Positions 1 through 10,615 of a stretch of DNA of 64,000 nucleotides are shown one piece after another. Position numbers and translations under genes: made by a program. The DNA is from Polyporus tsugae (taxonomy: Eukaryota > Basidiomycota > Agaricomycetes > Polyporales > Polyporaceae), in assembly GCA_024305745.1 (NCBI GenBank), contig JAHRBS010000009.1:2442788-2506787 (forward strand). The letters run 5' to 3'. The notes beneath the pieces are model-generated. The model was not told the DNA's origin and did no database searches. It saw nothing but the letters and a program-made list of their open reading frames with translations. The stretch's first letter is position 1, and each line of letters starts with the position of its first letter.

Positions 1-1
1 C

Positions 2-3000
2 ATTGTCGGCATGACTTTCCTCCGGGAACACAACCCAGAAGTTGATTGGAAGGCGGGTCAAGTAAAGTTTACACGCTGCCCGCACACCTGTCTACCCAGC
101 CCAGTTTCGGTACAGGACAAAGAAATCCGGACGGTGGAGGAGCCCCGACTAGAGGAGTTTGCACGAGACACCTACGGTCAGCTAGACCGCGAGCCCTGGG
201 ACAGTGCCGAACAGTTTGTACATTGAATGCAGTTTTCTGATGACCCTGATGCCTGCGCTCTGCGAACACGGATTGAGGAGAAGAAGGAAGGAACACCAGT
301 GCCAGGAAGCCAAGACAAGGACTACTGGTCTAATCATGTGCCCACCCACTATCATCAGTACGGTGACGTGTTTTCCAAGACAGCCTCAGAGCGGATGCCA
401 ACTCGCAAGCCCTATGCCCACCCCATTGAGTTTGTGGAAGGAGCAACACTGCCAAAGCCAGCAAAGCTTTACCCACTCAACCTCCAGGAACGGAACTCTC
501 TCGATGGATGGATCAATGAACAGGAAGCTAAGGGATATATCCAAAGGTCAAAGAGCCCAGCTGCTGCTCCTGTATTCTTTGTCAAGAAAAAGGATGGCAG
601 CCTGCAACTGGTACAGGACTACCGCGCCCTCAATGCTGTCACCAAGAAGGACAAGTTCCCTATACCACGGATCCCGGACCTTATCGACCGTTTATCTCAG
701 TCATCAATCTTCACCTCACTGGACCTGAGGTGTGGGTACAATAATGTTTGTATACGGAAAGGAGATGAAGAGAAGGCAGCGTTTATCACTCACCGTGGTC
801 TGTACGAGCCAACGGTGATGACTTTTGGTCTTTGCAATGCCCCAAGCACCTTCCAGGCTATGACAAATGAGATCCTCAAGGAGGAGATTGCTATGGGACA
901 TGTGGTAGTTTACATTGACAATATCCTCATCTTCACAGATGAACTCACACTCCACCGGCAACTCACAGAACAAGTGCTCCAGAAACTACGGGCAAACAAT
1001 CTCTTCATTAAGCCTGAGAAGTGCAAGTTTGAACAACAGTCGGTTGAATTCCTTGGGCTGATCATCTCGAAGGACTCCATCACCATGGACCCAGCCAAGG
1101 TTGAAGGTGTAAAGAACTGGCCAACGCCAACCAAAGTCAAGCATGTACAAGCATTCCTTGGCCTTGCCAACTTCTACTGATGTTTCATCAAGGACTTCTC
1201 AAAGATAGCTCACCTGCTCACAGTTCTCACCTGCAAGGACGCACCTTGGCAGTGGGGAGAAGACCAAGAAAATGCCTTCCAGAGCCTCAAGACCGCCTTC
1301 ACCACTGCTCCGATCCTCCAAATCCCCAATGACACTGCACCTTTCCGCCTGGAAACAGACTCATCTGACTTTGCCACAGGGGCAGTACTGGAACAGTTGG
1401 GTGAAGATAAACTATGGCACCCAGTAGTGTTTTACTCCAAGTCCTTGAATGAGCATGAACGCAACTATGAGATCTATGACAAGGAGTTACTGGCCATCAT
1501 ACGCGCTTTGGAGGAATATCACCACTACCTGGAGGGACACCCTGAGCCGGTTGAGATCTGGTCGGATTACCTTAACCTCACCTACTTCTGGCAGGCCCAG
1601 AAGCTCACTTGTCGCCAAGCTCGCTGGAGTTTATTCCTTTCCCGTTTCAACTTCAACCTACAACACCGATCTGGCAAGACAATGCTTCGTGCCGACCCTC
1701 TGTCCAGGAGGCCAGATCATGAGGAGGGGGTAAACAGCAACAATGATGGTTGAATGCTGCTGAAGCCGGAGTTTTTTGCCATCAAAGCCATGCAAACCAC
1801 CCACACCTCTGAAGTTGACGACAAGCAACTACTGGACAAGATCAAGAAGGCACTTGAAGATGACACAATGACCAAGGATTACAAGGCACTGCTCAATAGC
1901 AGCCCTCGGGAGTTTGGAAAGCCACTGCAAGAATGGAACTTCAAGAACGGTCTCCTGCTCTATCAGGGAAAGGTCTATGTCCCAAAGGACCAGGAACTAC
2001 GACTGGAGCTGCTCAAACTCCACCATGACACCACACTCGCTGGGCACCCTGGCCAATGGAAGACCCAGGAACTTATCAGCCGCAACTACTGGTGGCCTGG
2101 AATGTCAGTCGATGTCAAGAAGTATGTCAAGGGGTGCGAAACATGCCAACGTAATAAAGCCTCACGCAACCCTCCCTTCGGACTACTGCAGCCAAATAAA
2201 GTCCCAGCTGGGCCATGGGAGATCTGGAGCATTGACCTCATCACTCAACTTCCTGAGTCCTGTGACAGACACGGCAATGTTTACACGGCCATCGCAGTGG
2301 TGGTAGACCAGTTGACCAAGCGAGCCCACTTCTTTGCATGTGATGACCACTTCTCAGCCTCAGATGTGGCAGAGCTTGTCTACAAACACATACTCAAACA
2401 TCATGGCCTACCCCGACAGATCATTTCAGATCGAGGAACACAGTTTGCCAGTGCGCTCTTCAAGGAGTTTTGTGGGAAGCTGGGCATCTGAGCCTCTATG
2501 TCAACAGCCTATCACCTCCAAACCGATGGTCAGACGGAACGAGTCAACCAGTCATTAGAACAGTACCTACGGATCTTCACCAAACACCGCCCAGACAATT
2601 GGGCCTCCCTTCTGTCCACTGCCGAGTTTTCCTACAACAATGCTGCACACGAGTCTACCGGCTTATCACCCTTCTTTGTGGAATATGGATACCACCCCAA
2701 GATGGCCCCAGATGTACAGGGAGAACTAGGTTTCCCGACCCTCAAGGACATCTTCCAGTACCAAACAGAGGCCCGGGAACAGGCACAAGCATCCCTAATC
2801 CTCGCTACAGAACGGATGAAGTGGTACTACGACAAACACAAGAGTGAAGTGCCATTCAAGGTTGGGGACAAAGTCCTCCTCAAAGGAAGGGACCTCAGGA
2901 TCAAACAGTCATCAGCAAAGTTATCCGCAAAGAACTATGGGCCCTACAAAATCGTCAATCAAGTTGGGCCGGTCAATTTTCATCTACAACTCCCAGCCAC

Positions 3001-3373
3001 AAACAAGGTCCACCCTGTCTTCCATGCTTCCAAACTCATCCCCTACCACGAGGACAAGATTGGCAACCATAACCCGTCGAAACCACCAGTCATAGAGGTG
3101 GAAGGACATGACAAGTTTGAGGTCGAAAAGATCCTCGACTCCAAGACCTACTACGGATATGTCCGATACCTTGTGAAATGGGTTGGATACAATATCAGCG
3201 AAGCCACTTGGGAACCAGTACAGAATGTCAAGCACTGCAAAGAACTACTCGATGAATTCCACACCTCGCACCCTGATGCTGTTCAACCAATATCCCTCAC
3301 CAATCCACGGCCGGTACAAGCTCAGTTTAATCATCAAGTTTGGTACGATCGCTTCGCTGGAGCTCAGCCTTGA
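2..3373 (+). pseudogene. pol: pol polyprotein of element 1, four in-frame TGA stops
   Basis: The whole region is open in one frame apart from TGA codons at 224-226, 1178-1180, 1751-1753 and 2489-2491. I see no frameshift. Domains: end of the aspartic protease (1-120, ending in an HNPEVDW motif), RT (about 470-1180, with KKDGS, VQDYR and FGLCNAPSTF), RNase H (1320-1730), integrase with an HHCC zinc motif (about 2020-2150) and DDE residues (2230-2560, with SDRGTQF and QTDGQTERVNQ), and a C-terminal chromodomain (3110-3260, with YLVKWVGY and TWEP). The RT catalytic box reads YIDN (911-922) instead of YIDD, so the second catalytic aspartate is lost. Two of the TGA codons sit where relatives have arginine, consistent with CGA to TGA. 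The copy cannot be functional. Assignment to Ty3/gypsy is firm. Confidence 0.93.
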
Positions 3374-3465
3374 GGAGGGGGTAGTGTCATGAACATTCCA
3401 TTCAGTGCCTGCCACCAGCACCTTAGTTTCCTTTTCTGGACGATCTACTTCTCACGTCGTACTTA

Positions 3466-4035
3466 CAGTCATCAACCAGCTGACGTAACACCCCCATCCA
3501 GTGTAACATTTTGCCCATATCTCGATGGTGTGTCAAGCTTTCCTCTCCGTTCTTTTTGCAACATATTCCGTGTGTTGCAACCCAACTGTATCTAAAATAT
3601 CGGCCCACAATGTTGCCACAAACCTCAGAAATCTCACTGTAAATGCAGGCAGATTTGCCTGTTCTACGCTATATCCACTACCCATGAATATTTCCTTGAT
3701 TCCTCATGGGAAACACAATATCTCAAAACGAAGGTTTACACACTGAAAGTTCAGTTATTTTGAGACTATAATAAGGTCTTTCCTTGACAGAGACAGCTGC
3801 GCACTGGGATTGCGGCCGGAGTGTTACGTTGGGGTGAAAATATCACATTAAGCGCCCAAACGTCAATCCAGGTGGTAAAGCTCATGGTTCATGCAAACAC
3901 AGTGCACAAACCATTCTCAAACATTCAGAAGTAATATAGCTATTGTTTTATGCTAGAATCGTGGCAATAGCCCAAGAATTGACAGAGAAAATGCCAAAAC
4001 TTCAATTGGGCGTTACGTTGGGTGGTTGATAACTG
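3466..4035. mobile_element. 570-bp MITE, TA target duplication, Tc1/mariner-like ends
   Basis: The insert interrupts the LTR precisely: the uninterrupted copy reads ACTTATTGTTC (10047-10057), while here ACTTA is followed by 570 bp and then TATTGTTC. TA is present on both sides (3464-3465 and 4036-4037). The ends are inverted repeats of about 25-28 bp starting CAGTCATCAACCA on the left and CAGTTATCAACCA on the right (read inward), with GACGTAAC/AACGTAAC following. No transposase ORF is present. CAGT ends with a TA duplication fit the Tc1/mariner/pogo superfamily. Class assignment is inference; the insertion boundaries are directly visible. Confidence 0.9.
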
Positions 4036-4180
4036 TATTGTTCTCCATTGCATTGTATCTCGTCCTTTGTTCTCTAGCACAATAGCTCCTTATTGTCCGT
4101 TGTTGCTATTGTTTCGTTTCCATTGTTCACCCGTGTCCATAGTTACCCATTGTCCCCCGGTTCCCATTGTCCTCTATACG

Positions 4181-4227
4181 TATATAAGGACCTGTACTTT
4201 GCTGCCTGGAGACCTCAGTTTTAACCT
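4181..4227 (+). promoter_or_regulatory. LTR promoter: TATA box and predicted RNA start of element 2
   Basis: TATATAAGG lies at 4181-4189. About 30 nt downstream is AGTTTTAACCT (4217-4227; AGTTTTGACCT at 10235-10245 in the 3' LTR), which is nearly the reverse complement of the putative primer binding site after the LTR. In Tf1/sushi-type elements the RNA begins with the self-priming sequence, so position 4217 is the likely transcription start. This is inferred from the TATA spacing and complementarity. Confidence 0.65.
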
Positions 4228-4238
4228 CTTATCTCCAG

Positions 4239-4297
4239 GTAAGCCTCGCTGTATTTCGCTTGTAGACACCTACTTACTCAATACATCTTGTCTCCAG
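4239..4297 (+). other. Predicted 59-nt intron in LTR leader
   Basis: The segment begins GTAAGCCT after CTCCAG and ends TTGTCTCCAG, with a branch-point-like TTACTCAAT about 20 nt before the 3' end. It lies downstream of the predicted RNA start, so it would be in the 5' leader. The same sequence is preserved in the 3' LTR at 10257-10315. Splicing is inferred from consensus only. Confidence 0.45.
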
Positions 4298-4404
4298 CCC
4301 TGACCGTTGAGCCTTGCTCCGCTCTTGCTGCACAAGTGCTTGTCGACGCTCCTGCTCGTCTCGTACGTATCCCTGATCCTTACTCAACGTCCAGTCGTAA
4401 CATT

Positions 4405-4415
4405 AGGTCGAAACT
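4405..4415 (+). other. Putative self-priming primer binding site, element 2
   Basis: AGGTCGAAACT begins 3 nt after the LTR end. Its reverse complement AGTTTCGACCT matches 10 of 11 bases of the 3' LTR sequence AGTTTTGACCT (10235-10245); the mismatch is a C/T transition that still permits G-U pairing. This is the arrangement of Tf1/sushi elements. No tRNA primer match was recognised. Confidence 0.6.
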
Positions 4416-5297
4416 TCTCCATGAGCACCAGCGCACTTTTCCCCCAGGAGTTTACACACATTTATCATTCCCCTTTCCCCTCGTACGGTATGCACTCAGA
4501 CCCTCTGTGTTTGCCTAGCGTAGTGCGCGCTCTAGTCACACCATTGGACGTGGTCTTGATTCAACTCGAGGCTTGCCACTTTTAGTGGTACAGTGCGCGG
4601 AAAGCTCCTAACCCAAGACCCCAGCACTGACAGAAGTGGTCCACCTCACGGTGTGGGAGGCTAGAGAAAGGCGGCAAAACAAAGCCAAGGCAGGACACCC
4701 CTGGGCTCATGTCCCTTGTGGTTAAGACACAGCAATAGGCCGAGGAGGCTGAGCAGACAGTGTTGGATTGTGCACCTGCCGTCTCTGTTCCTTGGATAGG
4801 AAGCGAGTTCCAACAACCTGGTGAGCTACAGTACATACGGGCACGTCTTCCATGTCGTCGCGGTCAAAGACCAGCATTGGAACGAGTTAGACTCACGGTG
4901 GTACATCTGCAAACAACAACCCTGCCCCAACCGGTCGAACACCTTTGACTAGGACGAGGAAAGCTGGTCTCAATATCCCAGTTTTGTCGCAACCGCCCCA
5001 GAGCAGAACAATCTCATCACCCAGTCACGACCCAGAGTCCCCACCAACCGCCTTCCACGAGCAGCCTCTGCTGCTGCAATCAGCCGACCAGGCACACGTC
5101 CCCCTAGCTGTGCTCCTAGTCGTATCCCCACTCCCAGCGGATCACCCTTGTTGGGATCCATTCCACTTGGCCAAGCACTTGTGCTAGCCAGCGACCATAT
5201 TGCACAATGAACATCCAACCCCCCACCCACACCCTCTCCAGCAGGGACCCCTCCACAACAAACCATTGTTCTTAACACCCTGAGTAGTCCCTCACCT
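4416..5297 (+). other. 5' leader of element 2, no convincing gene
   Basis: This stretch runs between the primer binding site and gag. It is proline/serine-codon rich near its 3' end. Short ORFs occur in several frames, but none resembles a known domain. Confidence 0.5.
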
Positions 5298-6173
5298 GTG
5301 CCAAGTCCCTCTCCACCCTCATCACCTGCTTCCACCATGGCCATGCCCGCTCCCTTCGATGTTTCCAAACTCCTCTCTCAAATTGCCCCTCACGAGTACG
5401 ATGGAAAACTGGCGCAGGAAGGGCTTCACTTTGTAGCTAACGCCCGCATCTACTACAATCTTCTCGAGGCGCAAGGTGTCACGCACGGGATCCACTGGAT
5501 CACGATCCTCAACAAGTTGACTGGTGGCGCTGCTGAGTGGGTTGGCCCATACATTGTCACAGTGGCCAGTGGCAATGTTGTGTGGTCAGACTTTGCGGCC
5601 TTTGAAGGGTCATTCAAGGTGCACTTCTGTGCTGCGAATAACAAAGAAGCGGCTGTTGCAGAACTTGCCAAACTCTGCAAGGCTTCCCATTGGCTTGGAA
5701 CCGTCAAGGACTACACCAGCCAATTCAATGCCATCGCTGCTCACACCAGGTTTGGTGATGCAGACAAACGCAAATGGTACCGCACGGCACTCCCTTACAA
5801 GATCAAGGACACCTTTGCGACCACAGCACACAACATCTCAGACCTCGCCAAGATCCAGAAAGTCGCACTGCAGATGGACCAGCAACTTGCCGTGCACGAG
5901 GAGGAACGGCCGAAGCAATTTGGATGGAAGAAGAAGGGCGAAAAGGCAGCCGCCTCTGGTTTGGGCAAGAAGAAGTTCGATGGTGAGTGCTGGAACTGTG
6001 GTGAGAAAGGACATCCCGTGTTCCGCTGCCCAAAGCCCAAGGTCGAGGGCCAACGGGCTGCCTCTTCTTCCTCATCTGGTACCAACAAGCTCACGACACT
6101 CAAGGCCCAGCTCAAGGCAATGGAGGAGAAGATTGCCGCCCTTACAGTGGTTGATAAGAAAGAGGGTTTTTGA
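5298..6173 (+). CDS. gag: Gag polyprotein of element 2
   Basis: This is a 291-residue open frame. Gag is the structural particle protein that packages element RNA. The N-terminus is serine/proline-rich; the likely core starts at the internal methionine of MAMPAPFDVSKLL. The middle part (about residues 30-190) has the helical retrotransposon-gag pattern with tryptophans spaced through it. A CCHC zinc knuckle (CWNCGEKGHPVFRC, about residues 227-240) follows a lysine-rich linker, and the C-terminus is predicted coiled (LKAQLKAMEEKIAAL). It ends with TGA at 6171-6173; pol follows in another frame. The frame is intact although pol of the same copy is broken, so it may still be translatable but the element is not autonomous. 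The first ATG was taken as start; the true start could be the next one, at residue 14. Confidence 0.88.
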   Translation: MPSPSPPSSPASTMAMPAPFDVSKLLSQIAPHEYDGKLAQEGLHFVANARIYYNLLEAQGVTHGIHWITILNKLTGGAAEWVGPYIVTVASGNVVWSDFAAFEGSFKVHFCAANNKEAAVAELAKLCKASHWLGTVKDYTSQFNAIAAHTRFGDADKRKWYRTALPYKIKDTFATTAHNISDLAKIQKVALQMDQQLAVHEEERPKQFGWKKKGEKAAASGLGKKKFDGECWNCGEKGHPVFRCPKPKVEGQRAASSSSSGTNKLTTLKAQLKAMEEKIAALTVVDKKEGF

Positions 6174-6259
6174 TTAGAACCGCATTGGATGCTGTGCATG
6201 CTGGTTCCTGTAGTAATAGTTGATTTTCTGTACTGGGTTCGTCATTTGTATATGAAGTA

Positions 6260-9200
6260 AATCACGATGGTCAACACTTTCATATACCGGTACAGTTAAT
6301 TGGCAAGCAGCGACATAAGGACATTGTAGCTATGGTAGATAATGGTGCTACTACTAAGTTCCTACATAAACAATTCGTAGAACAGAATAGGGTTACCATG
6401 AGGAAGTTGGCAAGGCCAATTCCTCTGTACAACATCAACGGTTCAGAGAACCGTGATGGTACGATCACAGAGGTTGCCGTGTTGGATATGGCAATCGGAG
6501 ACCACAGGGAGAAGGTGGTCTTTCTAGTGACAGATATAGGAGAAGAGGATGTCATCATCGGCCTGGACTGGCTACACGAGCACAACCCTGAAGTAGACTG
6601 GGAATGTGGCTTGCTGTGCCTGTCGAGATGTCCAGAGACATGCCCGGCTAACCAGAGAACCTCTGAACCTGTCGAGACCAAAGCGCGTGATACAGAGGTA
6701 CGGCTTATGGCGCGCCACGATCCTCAATGGGCAAAGAAGGTTAGGAAGGTTGGAAGGGTGTGTGTGGCCGTGATGACTGAGGAGAAGGAGGAGGATAGGC
6801 CCTGGCCGCCAGGATTCCTGCCATGGTGGGATGGAACTGAGACGTCTCTTCTCGATGCACGGGAGGACGGACAACGCCTTTATGGTGCTCCACAACTGTT
6901 TGCTTCAGCGACGTACACATATTCACAACAACTCGCTGAGCAAGAGTACCAGAAGAAGGAAGTCCGCCCCGTCAAAGAGACCATACCTGAGCACTATCAT
7001 GAATACTTGCATGTGTTCTCGAAGGAGGCATCCGAACGTTTGCCAGAACACGGACCCTATGACCATGCAATAGAGCTTGTGCCCGATGCAAAGATGTTCC
7101 ATTCCTGTGTGTACCCCCTATCGCCCAGCAAACAAGGAGAGCTTGACAAGTTTCTCGCTAAGAACTTGGCCAAAGGCTATATTCAAGAGTCAAAGTCACC
7201 GATGTTGTCGCTGTTCTTCTTTGTCAAGAAGAAGGATGGTAGCTTATGTCCAGTCCAGGACTATCGGCGACTCAACAAGATCACCATTAAGAACCATTAC
7301 CCACTGCCATTGGTATCGGATCTGATGGATCGACTCAAGAAGGCCAAGTACTTCACAAAGCTCGATATTCGCTGGGGGTACAACAACATGCGGGTTAAGG
7401 CCGGCGATGAGTGGAAGACTGCCTTTGTGACCAATCGAGGGCTGTTCGAGCCAAACATTATGTTCTTTGGGCTAGCCAATTCACCCAGCACATTCTCTGC
7501 GCTCATGAACGACATCTTCAAGGACCTCATCATACTCGGCAAAGTCACTATCTACCTCAATGACATCCTCATATTCACCAACAGTCTCGAGGAACATCGC
7601 ACATTGGTGCGCAAGGTCCTGAAACGTCTTAAGGAGAACGATCTGTTCTGCAAGCCAGAGAGAAGTGCGAGTTCGAACAACCTAAGGTGGAATACCTCGG
7701 TGTACTTGTCTCAGAGAACTGTGTAGAAATGGACCGGGTGAAGGTGAAGGGTATTGCAGATTGGCCTGTCCCTCAGAATGCCACAGACGTATGGAAGTTC
7801 CGTGGTTTCGCAAACTTCTATTGGCGGTTCATAAAGGACTTTAGTGCCATCTGCAAACTCTTGGATCGCCTCACGGGCAATGCACCATGGCAATGGGGAG
7901 ACAAAGAGCAGTCTGCCTTTAACAAGCTCAAGCGTTGCTTCACCAAAAGCCCTGTCCTAACGATCTATGATCCAGACTGCAACACCCGCATTGAAGTCGA
8001 CGCATCTGGCTTCGCTACAGGCACGGTTCTGTCTCAGGAGGGGGAAGATGGCAAATGGCACCCCGTCGCTTTTCACTCCGAGTCGATGAACGACGCTGAA
8101 CGCAACTATGAGATCTACGACAAGGAGATGCTCGCCATCATTTGTGCCCTGCAGGCCTGGTGTCACTATCTCGAGGGTCTCCCCAGTGTGTTCGAAATCC
8201 AGTCAGACCACAAGAACCTCGAGTATTGGCGCACAGCACAGAACCTCACACGCAGGCAGGCACAATGGGCTCTCTATCTGTCACGATTCGACTTTGTCAT
8301 CTCGCACAAGCCTGGGACGTCTAACGGTAGGGCCAATGCACTGTCAAGACGGCCCGACCACCAGCACAAGGATGCAGACGACAATCTCGGTCGAGTCTTG
8401 TTGCAGCCAGAACAATTCCAGGTATTGGCAGCCAAGAGAGGGCACCTATCGGTGGTTCCAGAGAAGGCACTGCTTCGGCATATCCGCAAGTGTGGAGAAC
8501 ACCAACAGGAGGTTGTGGAGGCACTCAGTAAGCTGGACAAGCTTGGACCAGCGTGTCTTCAGAACGACTTGGTGGACTGGAACAGTGAGCAAGGCCTGCT
8601 ACTGTACCGAGGCAAAGTCTATGTCCCCAAGGACGACGCACTGCGTGCTGAGATTGTACGCATCCACCACGACCTCCCGCCTGCTGGACACCCTGGGCAG
8701 TCAAAGACGTTGGAGTTGGTCACGCGAAACTACTGGTGGCCGGGCATGGCAAAGTTCATTAAGGATTACGTTGAGACCTGCAACACCTGTCGCCACGGCA
8801 AGGGTTCACATGCCAAACCACATGGTCCACTTCAACCAAACGAAATCCCTGATGGCCCGGGCCAGGTTGTGACGTGCAACTTCATCACTGGACTCCCAGA
8901 GGTGGATGGATACAACGCGCTTCAGCTCATCGCTGACTGGCATGGAAAGATGATACATCTTATTCCTTGCACCGAGGAGATCGATGCAGAAGGAGCTGCG
9001 GATAACTTCATCCGAGAACATTTTCATCTTCACGGGCTGCCACGGAAGATCATCTCTGATCGTGGGCCCCAGTTCTCAAGCAAGCTCTTCCGCGCCGTGC
9101 TCAAGGGACTCGGCATAGAAAGTGCAATGTCCACAGCCTACCACCCTCAGACGGATGGGCAATCGGAACGATGGAACCAGGAGATAGAGGTGTACCTTCA

Positions 9201-9942
9201 TATGTTCTGCTCACAGCGCTGCGATGACTGGGTCCAGTGGCTGCCGATTGCAGAGTTCGCCTTTAACTCGCACCAGCACTCGTCAATGGGTTACTCGCCA
9301 TTCTACCTCATGTACGGCTCTGAACCCCAGTTCCATATTCCAATATTGCCTATGGCGGTGCCTGCGGCTGATGAACATCAAGAGGAGTTGCGACAGGCAC
9401 GAGAGGAATGCAACCGCGGCCTTGACTCTGGCAGCTGAGCGGATGAAGGAGTACTATGATCGGTATGTCCGTGACAGCTCCAGAGTTCAAGGAAGGCCAG
9501 AAGGTGCGGCTCGACACGAGGAACTTCCACGTTCCTGGAGTCTCTCGGAAACTGGTGGATCGGTACGCTGGCCCGTATCCGGTTGTACACAGGGTGGGCA
9601 ATCTAGCTTATGAGCTTAGACTCCCTAAGGACCTTGTAATCCATCCAGCGTTCCACGTCTCTCTCTTACTTCCGCACAAAGAGAGTCGAACTCCCCGGTC
9701 GTCACCCGGCAGAGCCAGCAGCAATTGAGGTAGAGGGGGAGGAAGAGTACAAAGTGGAGGAAGTGTTGGAGTCACGGCGGTATGGGTGGTGGAAGAAACT
9801 GCAGTACCTCGTGCACTGGAAGGGTTGGGGCCCTGAACACGACAGCTGGGAGGATGCAGTAGACCTTGCAAATGCGCCGCAACTTGTGCAGAAATTCCAT
9901 TCAACGCATGTAGAGGCACCTGGTCCTCTCAAGAAGACTTAG
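6260..9942 (+). pseudogene. pol: pol polyprotein of element 2, frameshifted and catalytically damaged
   Basis: The frame opens after a TAA near 6257 and runs without its own obvious start into the protease. The protease active site reads DNGAT (6338-6352) where DSG or DTG is expected. RT spans 7110-7690 with KKDGS and QDYRRLN; its catalytic box reads YLND (7553-7564) instead of YLDD. An AG duplication near 7661-7668 (GAGAGAAG versus GAGAAG in element 1) shifts the frame, and reading resumes from 7687. RNase H covers 7980-8340, integrase 8640-9330 (HHCC motif; SDRGPQF; QTDGQSERWNQ). Further frameshifts lie near 9405-9420, near 9475 and near 9728. A chromodomain with YLVHWKGW is at 9750-9900. 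The copy is non-functional. Protein similarity to element 1 is roughly half of RT positions by eye. Confidence 0.92.
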
Positions 9943-9974
9943 TCGTGAAGGCACGACCCTTAGGAGGGGGGTAT

Positions 9975-10420
9975 TGTCATGAACATTCCATTCGGCGCCT
10001 GCCACCAGCGCCTTAGTTTCCTTTTCCGGACAATCTACTTCTCACGTTGTACTTATTGTTCTCCGTTGCATTGTATCTTATCCTTTGTTCTCTAGCACAA
10101 TAGCTCCTTATTGTCCACTGTCGCTATTGTTCTGTTTCCATTGTTCACCTGTGTCCATAGTTACCTATTGTCCCCGGGTTCTCATTGTCCTTTATACGTA
10201 TATAAGGACCTGTACTTTGCTGCCTGGAGACCTCAGTTTTGACCTCTTGTCTCCAGGTAAGCCTCGCTGTATTTCGCTCATAGACACCTACTTACTCAAT
10301 ACATCTTGTCTCCAGCCCTGACCATTGAGCCTTGCTCCACTCTCGCTGCACAAGTGCTTGTTGGCGCTCCTGCTCGTCTTGTACATATCCCTGATCCTTG
10401 CTCGACGCTCAGTTGTAACA
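9975..10420 (+). repeat. 3' LTR of element 2 (446 bp)
   Basis: It runs from TGTCATGAAC to AGTTGTAACA and matches the middle LTR over its whole length except for the MITE. It carries the same TATA box (about 10197-10206), self-priming sequence (10235-10245) and intron-like segment. The following bases are CTCGG, which would be the target duplication; the matching 5' copy is not visible. Confidence 0.93.
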
Positions 10421-10615
10421 CTCGGCATTATGAGTAGGAGCACAGACAAGTCTGTGCTCCGAGCTATCAATCTCGTACTGGCTCCGCCAACTTCCACTTT
10501 GGGTGGTCTACATTACCTCAGCGAGTGGAGTTCAAACGAAAACAAATCTACGCTGTCCAACCTCATATATTTCCTCTTGATCTCTTGCTCGGTTATTGTC
10601 AGCTCATCCATCACG

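Larger units (their letters stand above)
1..4402 (+). mobile_element. Ty3/gypsy chromovirus, element 1 (5' part outside window)
   Basis: This is the 3' portion of an LTR retrotransposon. It has protease remnant, reverse transcriptase, RNase H, integrase and chromodomain in that order, then a purine-rich tract (3371-3381) and an LTR beginning TGTCATGAAC at 3385. The order RT-RH-INT-chromodomain is that of chromoviruses (Metaviridae). The 5' LTR and gag lie upstream of the window. The LTR at 3385-4402 also serves as the 5' LTR of element 2, although the two internal regions are only distantly related. Confidence 0.9.
3385..4402 (+). repeat. Middle LTR shared by elements 1 and 2 (446 bp plus MITE)
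   Basis: The LTR starts TGTCATGAAC and ends AGTCGTAACA, so it has TG...CA ends. Without the inserted MITE (570 bp plus a duplicated TA) it is 446 bp, exactly the length of the copy at 9975-10420. A hand alignment gives about 37 differences, nearly all transitions, many at CpG. It contains a TATA box (4181-4189), a predicted RNA start near 4217 and a GT-AG intron-like segment (4239-4297). A GGAGGGGG purine tract immediately precedes it at the end of element 1. Confidence 0.92.
3385..10420 (+). mobile_element. Ty3/gypsy chromovirus, element 2 (decayed, both LTRs)
   Basis: The element consists of a 5' LTR (3385-4402, MITE-interrupted), leader, gag, pol and a 3' LTR (9975-10420). The LTRs differ at roughly 8 percent of sites by hand count, so it is an old copy. 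The purine tract TAGGAGGGGGG at 9961-9971 precedes the 3' LTR. No 5' target duplication can be seen, because element 1 abuts directly. The domain order with a C-terminal chromodomain marks a chromovirus. Confidence 0.9.

Noticed and set aside
5524..6177. 217-codon alternative-frame ORF over gag of element 2
   Set aside because: Shadow of gag; the gag frame contains the CCHC knuckle and gag fold motifs.
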